Source of the DNA: Synergistes jonesii
GTDB taxonomy: Bacteria > Synergistota > Synergistia > Synergistales > Synergistaceae
NCBI RefSeq assembly: GCF_000712295.1
Contig: NZ_JMKI01000010.1
Span: 1-38,891 of the forward strand
Direction of reading: 5' to 3'
Length of the DNA stretch: 38,891 bases
The notes under the pieces are model-generated. The model was not told the DNA's origin. It searched no databases and was given only the letters and a program-made list of their open reading frames with translations. Made by a program: the position numbers and the translations under genes. Every line of letters starts with the position of its first letter. Positions within the stretch are counted from its first letter, which is position 1. Shown here one piece after another: positions 31,806 through 38,891 of this stretch.

Positions 31806-33242
31806 TTGAGTTCCAACATTGAAAAAGCCGATCCCCGGGGAAGAGAGCCCAGTCTCTGCGAATCGGTTGCGGTAATAGCCGCCGTTGCGGCTATTGTGAT
31901 GTTTTGCGTCGTGAAATTGGAGTTGGATGCCCATATCCCCCTGTTCATATGCATTCTTTTGGTGATCCTCTTAGGATTGCGCCTGGGGAATAAATGGCAG
32001 GTACTGGAAGACGGATACGTCTCCGCGGTAAACGCGGCCACCTCGGCATTTTTTATCCTCATGATGGTCGGTATCATGATAGGCGTCTGGATGACTTCCG
32101 GCGTAATCTCTACAATGATCGACTACGGGCTTGCCATTTTGACTCCTAAAACATTTTTGATAATCTCTCTGCTGATCTGCAGCATAGTCTCGCTGGCGAC
32201 GGGCTCCTCCTGGGGCACCGCGGCCAGCATCGGCGTAGCTTTAATGGGAGTGGGGGCCGGCTTAGGGATATCTCCCGGCATGACGGCCGGCGCGATAGTC
32301 TCCGGCTCATACTTCGGAGATAAAATGAGCCCCCTTTCGGATACGACCAACCTGGCTCCCGCCGTCTCCGGCGCCAAATTATACGATCATATCAAGTCGA
32401 TGTTCTATACGACGGGCACCAGCTACGTCATAGCGTTGATACTCTTCACCGTTATCACCTTCTCCATCAACGTTTCTGGTGATTACGACCCGGCGAGGAT
32501 CGTTGAGATAAGGAAGGCGCTGGCCTCCATCCAGGACATCAACCCCTTGCTGCTGCTGCCGCCGATCGTGGTAATCGCCTCTACCCTCGTAAAGGTTCCC
32601 GCCATTCCTGGGATGATGCTGGGGATCGTCTCCGGCGCGCTGTGCGGGATGTTTATTCAGGGAGAAAGCTTTGCCGGCATCATAGAGGCGGCTCAGTACG
32701 GGTACACCGGAAGCGTATCGGCTGACGTTTTCGGCAAAGAGATCGCGGAGATGGTCAACGGCCTGCTGACGCGGGGCGGACTGCAGGGAATGATGTGGAC
32801 GATTTCGCTGAGCTGGATAGCCATAGGCTTCGGGGGGATCCTTGAGGCAGTGGGCTACCTGAACGTCATTCTGAACGCCTCCGTCAGGGTACTTTCGAAG
32901 CCCGGCAATCTCATTGCGGCGACGGTGCTGTCGTGCATCGGTGTAAACCTCTTCGTAGGAGATCAGTATATAGCCATCGTGCTGCCCGGCCGCCTCATGA
33001 AGCCGGCGTATGAGAGGGCCGGCATGGCTCCCTATATGCTTTCAAGGACGCTTGAAGACGCCGGTACGCTCTCATCTTCGCTCATACCCTGGACGACCTG
33101 CGGAGCTTACATGTCGGGTACCCTGGGGGTGGCCACGCTGTCATACGCCCCATATGCGATCTTGAACTGGGTAAATCCGCTGGTAGCGATAGTATTCGGA
33201 TATCTGGGACTCTTCGTATTCTATTCCAAGAAGGAAAGTTAA
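31806..33242 (+). CDS. NhaC-family antiporter
   Basis: About 478 residues, 11-12 spans. The motif GDKMSPLSDTTNLAP (about residues 172-186) is the NhaC hallmark; GILEAVG and the DQYIAIVLPGRLMKPAY segment also fit. Family members exchange Na+ for H+, or organic acids and amino acids (MleN-like). With amino-acid dehydrogenase genes behind it, amino acid exchange is possible. GTG 31800 is only three bases from the GGAGG, so TTG 31806 is the better start. Confidence 0.88.
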   Translation: MSSNIEKADPRGREPSLCESVAVIAAVAAIVMFCVVKLELDAHIPLFICILLVILLGLRLGNKWQVLEDGYVSAVNAATSAFFILMMVGIMIGVWMTSGVISTMIDYGLAILTPKTFLIISLLICSIVSLATGSSWGTAASIGVALMGVGAGLGISPGMTAGAIVSGSYFGDKMSPLSDTTNLAPAVSGAKLYDHIKSMFYTTGTSYVIALILFTVITFSINVSGDYDPARIVEIRKALASIQDINPLLLLPPIVVIASTLVKVPAIPGMMLGIVSGALCGMFIQGESFAGIIEAAQYGYTGSVSADVFGKEIAEMVNGLLTRGGLQGMMWTISLSWIAIGFGGILEAVGYLNVILNASVRVLSKPGNLIAATVLSCIGVNLFVGDQYIAIVLPGRLMKPAYERAGMAPYMLSRTLEDAGTLSSSLIPWTTCGAYMSGTLGVATLSYAPYAILNWVNPLVAIVFGYLGLFVFYSKKES

Positions 33243-33284
33243 AAACGATTTTTCAATAACAACAAAATAAGGAGGAAATACACG

Positions 33285-34448
33285 ATGAAGAAAAAGGTTA
33301 CCGTGCTCGGCAACGGCCTCGTGGGTTCCGTAATGGCGCTGGACCTTGCCGCGGACGAAGGATATGAGGTCACGGTCTGCGATGCCAGAAAGGACAAGCT
33401 TGAGGAGACGGTTTTAAAGTCGAAGGGGAAAATCAAGGGAAGAAGCGACGTAGACTTCGCCTCGCCGGCCTCCATAAGCGCGGCCGTAAAGGGGCAGGAC
33501 CTCGTGATCGGGGCTGTTCCCGGATCCCTCGGCTACCAGATGCTGGGCGCCGTGATCAGGGCGGGCGTCAACATGTCGGACATCTCCTTCATGGGGGAGG
33601 ACTACCGCGACTGGGACGCGGAAGCAAAAAAATATGGGGTCACCACCTTCGAAGACGTCGGCGTGGCGCCCGGCTCCTCCAGCGTCCTGATAGGATACGC
33701 CTGTAGCCGGCTGGACGAAGTGGAGGATGTGACATACTATGTCACCGGCCTGCCGACCTCTCCGCAGGAGCCTTATAACTACAAACTCGTCTTCTCGCCC
33801 GACGACCTTGTGGAGGAGTATGTCAGGCCGGCGCGGACGAAGAAAGACGGAAAAATAGTCAGCGTTCCGGCGCTTTCCGGCTGTAAGATCGTAGACTTCA
33901 AAATTCCCGGGCTGAAACTCCCGAAAATGGAAGGCTTCTTTACGGACGGCTCGCGGACGCTCCTCGACACTATCCCCAGCCCCAACGTTACGGAGTACAC
34001 CCTGAGATATCCGGGGACTGCGGCGAGGATGGAGTTCCTCCGCGAAATAGGCCTCTTCAGCTTAGAGCCCGTAAAGATAAACGGGGCGAACATCCGTCCG
34101 AGAGACGTATTCGCCAAGCTCGCTTATCCGAAGATGGAGCTGGGAAAAGAAGAGAACGAGTTTACCTTCTACTATGTCGAAGTGACCGGCAAAAAAGACG
34201 GTAAACGCCTGCAATATCAGTTCAGCCTGTACGACGAGAAAGACAAGGAGACGCTCTATCCGTCGATGTCGAGGACTACCGGCTTCCCCTGCGTCATCGT
34301 AGGGAAGCTGATCGCCGAAGGCGTACTCAACAATCCCGGCGTCAACCCGCCGGAGGAGGTCGGGAAAAACGCCAAAGCAGTCGAGATATTCATAGACGAG
34401 CTTAAAAAGAGAAACGTTAAAATCCATCAGAACGTTGTAGAATTGTAA
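33285..34448 (+). CDS. Saccharopine dehydrogenase-like / L-lysine 6-dehydrogenase-like enzyme A
   Basis: A 387-residue NAD(P)-dependent protein. The N-terminal Rossmann fold has VLGNGLVGSVMALDLA; the central block DVGVAPGSSSVLIGYACSRL and the following TYYVTGLPTSP match the lysine-6-dehydrogenase branch of the saccharopine dehydrogenase family, as does the GTAARMEFLREIGLF helix. These enzymes oxidise an amino group of a basic amino acid. An AAGGAGG site precedes the ATG. It lies 42 bases behind the antiporter gene and 35 before a clear paralogue. Substrate (lysine, ornithine or another diamine acid) is not decided. Confidence 0.85.
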   Translation: MKKKVTVLGNGLVGSVMALDLAADEGYEVTVCDARKDKLEETVLKSKGKIKGRSDVDFASPASISAAVKGQDLVIGAVPGSLGYQMLGAVIRAGVNMSDISFMGEDYRDWDAEAKKYGVTTFEDVGVAPGSSSVLIGYACSRLDEVEDVTYYVTGLPTSPQEPYNYKLVFSPDDLVEEYVRPARTKKDGKIVSVPALSGCKIVDFKIPGLKLPKMEGFFTDGSRTLLDTIPSPNVTEYTLRYPGTAARMEFLREIGLFSLEPVKINGANIRPRDVFAKLAYPKMELGKEENEFTFYYVEVTGKKDGKRLQYQFSLYDEKDKETLYPSMSRTTGFPCVIVGKLIAEGVLNNPGVNPPEEVGKNAKAVEIFIDELKKRNVKIHQNVVEL

Positions 34449-34483
34449 CTCGGCGAAAAGCGCTTCGAAAGGAGGACATTTTC

Positions 34484-35635
34484 ATGAAATCTGTACAAAT
34501 CGGCGGAGGCCTGGTAGGAAATATCATCGCGGAAGACATGAGCAGAGACTTTGACGTCACCGTCGTTGATTTAGACGAAAAAACGTTGGAGAAAATAAAG
34601 GCGAAGAACGGCGCGGTGAAGACGGCCGTCTGCTCTTGCACCGACGCCGAAAAGCTCGCCGGCATTCTCAAAGAAGCGGACATCGTCACCGCCGGCGTCC
34701 CCGGACGTTTGGGACGCCAGATGATGGAAGCCGTTATAAAGGCGGGAAAGAGTCTCTGCGACATCTCCTTCATGCCAGAGGACTTTGAAGAGCTCGACGG
34801 ACTGGCCAAAAAGCATAATGTGACGGTAGTGCCCGACATCGGCGTCGCACCAGGCATGTCCAATTTCCTCGTAGGCCGCGGCGCCGCGCTGCTCGACGAA
34901 GTAGAGAAGGCGGTCATATACGTGGGCGGCATTCCTGAAAAGAAAATCCCTCCCTTCAACTACCAGATCACTTGGTCCGCCTCCGACGTGATCGAGGAAT
35001 ATACCAGGCCCGCCCGCTATATCAAGGACTTTGAGCCGGTCGTCATAGAGGCCATGGGGGATTTGAATCTCGAGGAATTCCCCAAGGTCGGGACGCTTGA
35101 GACCTTCATCACCGACGGACTGCGCTCTCTCGTGAAAAACGTCAGGGCCAGAAATATGCAGGAGCGCACCATGAGGTGGCCGGGGCATGTGGAACAGATG
35201 CGTCTGCTGCGCGCTATGGGGCTCTTTGACGAGGAGAAGAGAGTGCTCGGAGGAAACGCGGTATCTCCGCGGGACGTCGCCTGCGACCTCCTCTTCCCCA
35301 TGTGGAAGATGGACCCGAAGGCCGGCGACCGCGATCTGACGATCATGCGCGTCGTCGTCGAAGGCTACAAGGGGCGCGACTACGTTAAGTTCACGTGGGA
35401 TCTATACGACAGATTCGACGAGAAAACGTGGAACAATTCAATGGGGCGCTGCACCGGGCTCACCTGCTCGATATTCGCGCACGCCGTCGCCTCCGGCCTG
35501 ATAAAGGAAAAGGGCGTGATCGCGCCTGAAAAGCTGGCGGCCTCGGACGAACTCTATGACTTTGTGATCTCCGAACAGAAAAAGCGCGGCATAGATTATA
35601 TCGAAAGCGTAAGCGCTGTGAAAAACGTGCGGTAG
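34484..35635 (+). CDS. Saccharopine dehydrogenase-like / L-lysine 6-dehydrogenase-like enzyme B
   Basis: A 383-residue paralogue of the preceding gene product with the same order of blocks: SVQIGGGLVGNIIAEDMS (nucleotide binding), VPDIGVAPGMSNFLVGRG, VIYVGGIPEKKIPPFNYQI, GHVEQMRLLRAMGLF and the tail. The PDIGVAPGM and YVGGIP wording is closer to the known lysine 6-dehydrogenase than copy A. The pair probably arose by tandem duplication and has diverged well, which suggests two substrates or a hetero-oligomer. An AGGAGG site lies before the ATG; the operon ends here. Confidence 0.86.
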   Translation: MKSVQIGGGLVGNIIAEDMSRDFDVTVVDLDEKTLEKIKAKNGAVKTAVCSCTDAEKLAGILKEADIVTAGVPGRLGRQMMEAVIKAGKSLCDISFMPEDFEELDGLAKKHNVTVVPDIGVAPGMSNFLVGRGAALLDEVEKAVIYVGGIPEKKIPPFNYQITWSASDVIEEYTRPARYIKDFEPVVIEAMGDLNLEEFPKVGTLETFITDGLRSLVKNVRARNMQERTMRWPGHVEQMRLLRAMGLFDEEKRVLGGNAVSPRDVACDLLFPMWKMDPKAGDRDLTIMRVVVEGYKGRDYVKFTWDLYDRFDEKTWNNSMGRCTGLTCSIFAHAVASGLIKEKGVIAPEKLAASDELYDFVISEQKKRGIDYIESVSAVKNVR

Positions 35636-35697
35636 CGCCGCCCGTCCATACGAAAAAACCGCCGCGTGCGGCTCGCGTAGAAAACCCCTAAAGCTGG

Positions 35698-35784
35698 GCC
35701 CGGAGCTGCAAAGGTCCGGGCTCTGCTTTATCAGGAACTTTTTTTGAGGCTGTCGACATTTGCTCAGTGCGACAGCCTTTTTTG
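35698..35784 (+). terminator. Terminator region after the lysine-dehydrogenase-like genes
   Basis: Two hairpins. The first (GCCCGGA 35698-35704 with TCCGGGC 35715-35721) lacks a T run. The second, GGCTGTCG (35748-35755) with CGACAGCC (35770-35777), is followed by six T and is a proper intrinsic terminator. Confidence 0.85.
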
Positions 35785-35895
35785 CGCGTGATAAATTTAG
35801 CCCCCGCCTTTGAGGAAGGCAAAGGGTTGTTTTGTTGTTGAATGACTAGTACCGCCGCGTAGCTTCCGTGAGTTTTTGCTGCACAATTTCATGCT
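35785..35895. other. Gene-free spacer
   Basis: No frame supported. A small hairpin CCTTTG (35807-35812) with CAAAGG (35820-35825) is present. Confidence 0.5.
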
Positions 35896-35956
35896 TTTCA
35901 AAATTATTTCATATGATATATAATATTGTCCCATAATCGCTCGGCTTATGAAGCCG
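35896..35956 (+). promoter_or_regulatory. Promoter and leader hairpin of the CAGT-repeat micro-ORF transcript
   Basis: TTTCAA (35896-35901), 17 bases, TATAAT (35919-35924). A six-pair hairpin CGGCTT-ATG-AAGCCG (35942-35956) follows near the start of the RNA. Confidence 0.5.
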
Positions 35957-35978
35957 GTCTGAGAAGAGGAGCAGGAAA

Positions 35979-36050
35979 ATGTTTAAAAAGCCCTTGACAA
36001 GAAGACAGGAATGCCCGACGCTCAGTCAGTCAGTCAGTCGTAGCTTGTAA
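35979..36050 (+). CDS. Micro-ORF (23 codons) carrying a CAGT tandem repeat
   Basis: ATG 35979 follows AGGAGCAGGAAA and opens MFKKPLTRRQECPTLSQSVS, stopping at TAA 36048-36050. The codons from Leu15 to Ser20 are the tetranucleotide repeat. The stop lies 17 bases before a very strong terminator hairpin. Removing one repeat unit would bring the ribosome into a frame that is open through that hairpin to TAA at 36139-36141; adding one unit gives an immediate TAG. I know no such peptide; that it is translated at all rests on the binding site and the position. Confidence 0.5.
   Translation: MFKKPLTRRQECPTLSQSVSRSL
36022..36039 (+). repeat. Tetranucleotide tandem repeat (CAGT)4
   Basis: Four exact CAGT units (36023-36038) plus partial units at both sides. 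Such repeats change copy number by slippage; four units is short, so the rate would be modest. Confidence 0.9.
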
Positions 36051-36067
36051 GTCCTCATTGCTAATCG

Positions 36068-36111
36068 AGCGGCCACCTGTGTGCGCAGTGTACACAGATG
36101 GCCGCTTTTTT
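36068..36111 (+). terminator. Strong intrinsic terminator behind the micro-ORF
   Basis: AGCGGCCA (36068-36075) with TGGCCGCT (36099-36106), one mismatch, then CTGTGT (36077-36082) with ACACAG (36092-36097); six T end the structure. Confidence 0.88.
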
Positions 36112-36422
36112 GTTGGAGCCAATGTGGAGATGCCTCCGTAAGGCCTCGCGCATATTTTTCGCATATGCGACCGTACGGCGGCCGCACGCCTGCTGGCTGC
36201 AGAAGGCGCGAAGCGTAAAGCGGCGACATATGAAGAACAAAAGCTTAGGTGAATATACCGACGCCCTACTGGTGTTAAAAAATCTTTGCGCGCACGGGCG
36301 TTAAATTGAAGCGGGCGTTTGCCTGCGCTGCAACGAGGGAGCGGCGGCCGATCGCTTCCCTCTGACCAAAGTATTTTAGATAGAAAATTTATGTACGTTA
36401 ATTTTGTAGGAAGGTGATACCG
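36112..36422. other. Gene-free stretch before the adhesin gene
   Basis: No convincing gene. A hairpin GAGGGAGCG (36335-36343) with CGCTTCCCTC (36353-36362, one bulged T) sits about 60 bases before the adhesin start. I see no clear sigma-70 promoter for the adhesin in this stretch. Confidence 0.5.

Positions 36423-38891
<2,469 letters not shown>

Noticed and set aside
36098-36304. A 68-residue plus-strand frame before the adhesin gene
   Set aside because: It begins inside the terminator hairpin without a binding site and has no coherent protein pattern.

Overview
The window looks like chromosome from an anaerobic, amino-acid-fermenting diderm bacterium. A member of the Synergistota is my best guess. 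The pointers are moderately high GC, a trimeric autotransporter adhesin (so an outer membrane), tungsten and molybdenum redox enzymes with a ferredoxin-type subunit, a cysteine desulfidase and lysine-dehydrogenase-like enzymes, and a YedE-type transporter. This placement is inference from gene content; no rRNA or tRNA gene is visible.

Layout. (1) 1-2160 is a decay zone: an IS256-family element cut by the window edge has inserted into an IS5-family element, which itself sits at the stop codon of a broken YoeB toxin gene; the RelB antitoxin is intact. (2) 2.2-5.1 kb: a formate/nitrite-type channel, then a convergent purine salvage operon (NCS2-like permease and phosphoribosyltransferase). (3) 5.2-8.4 kb: cysteine desulfidase, a small secreted protein and threonine deaminase, apparently one operon. 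(4) 8.4-12.5 kb: YedE transporter and TusA/YedF-like protein behind a long structured leader, convergent with a Fur-family regulator, a molybdopterin-binding protein and XdhC. (5) 12.6-25.4 kb: an accessory catabolic region with two IclR regulators, a tungsten aldehyde oxidoreductase plus Fe-S subunit, a sodium:solute symporter with a small membrane protein, a three-subunit molybdenum hydroxylase, a cyclic amidohydrolase and an M20 amidohydrolase. The part from about 13.35 to 18.25 kb is visibly AT-richer than its surroundings. (6) 25.4-31 kb: branched-chain amino acid operon ilvN-ilvC-ilvB-ilvD behind a leader peptide and attenuator. (7) 31-35.8 kb: Lrp regulator divergent from an NhaC-type antiporter and two tandem lysine-6-dehydrogenase-like genes. 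(8) 35.8-38.9 kb: a small leader ORF with a CAGT repeat ahead of a terminator, then a trimeric autotransporter with a 60-triplet collagen-like insert, running off the window.

How it fits together. Several units release or handle ammonia, sulfide and 2-oxoacids (CyuA, IlvA, LysDH-like pair). The YedE/YedF, XdhC, MoCF-domain, AOR and Xdh genes form a broad metal/chalcogen cofactor theme. In the 18.2-25.4 kb block the hydroxylase, ring-opening amidohydrolase and carbamoyl amidohydrolase follow the logic of anaerobic oxidation and opening of an N-heterocycle (purine, pyrimidine or hydantoin); the actual substrate cannot be read from the sequence.

Most noteworthy candidates: the ilv attenuator with a perfect 9-bp antiterminator, the yedE leader with two mutually exclusive pairings, the CAGT-repeat micro-ORF whose frame could switch translation through a terminator upstream of the adhesin, and the collagen-containing trimeric adhesin.
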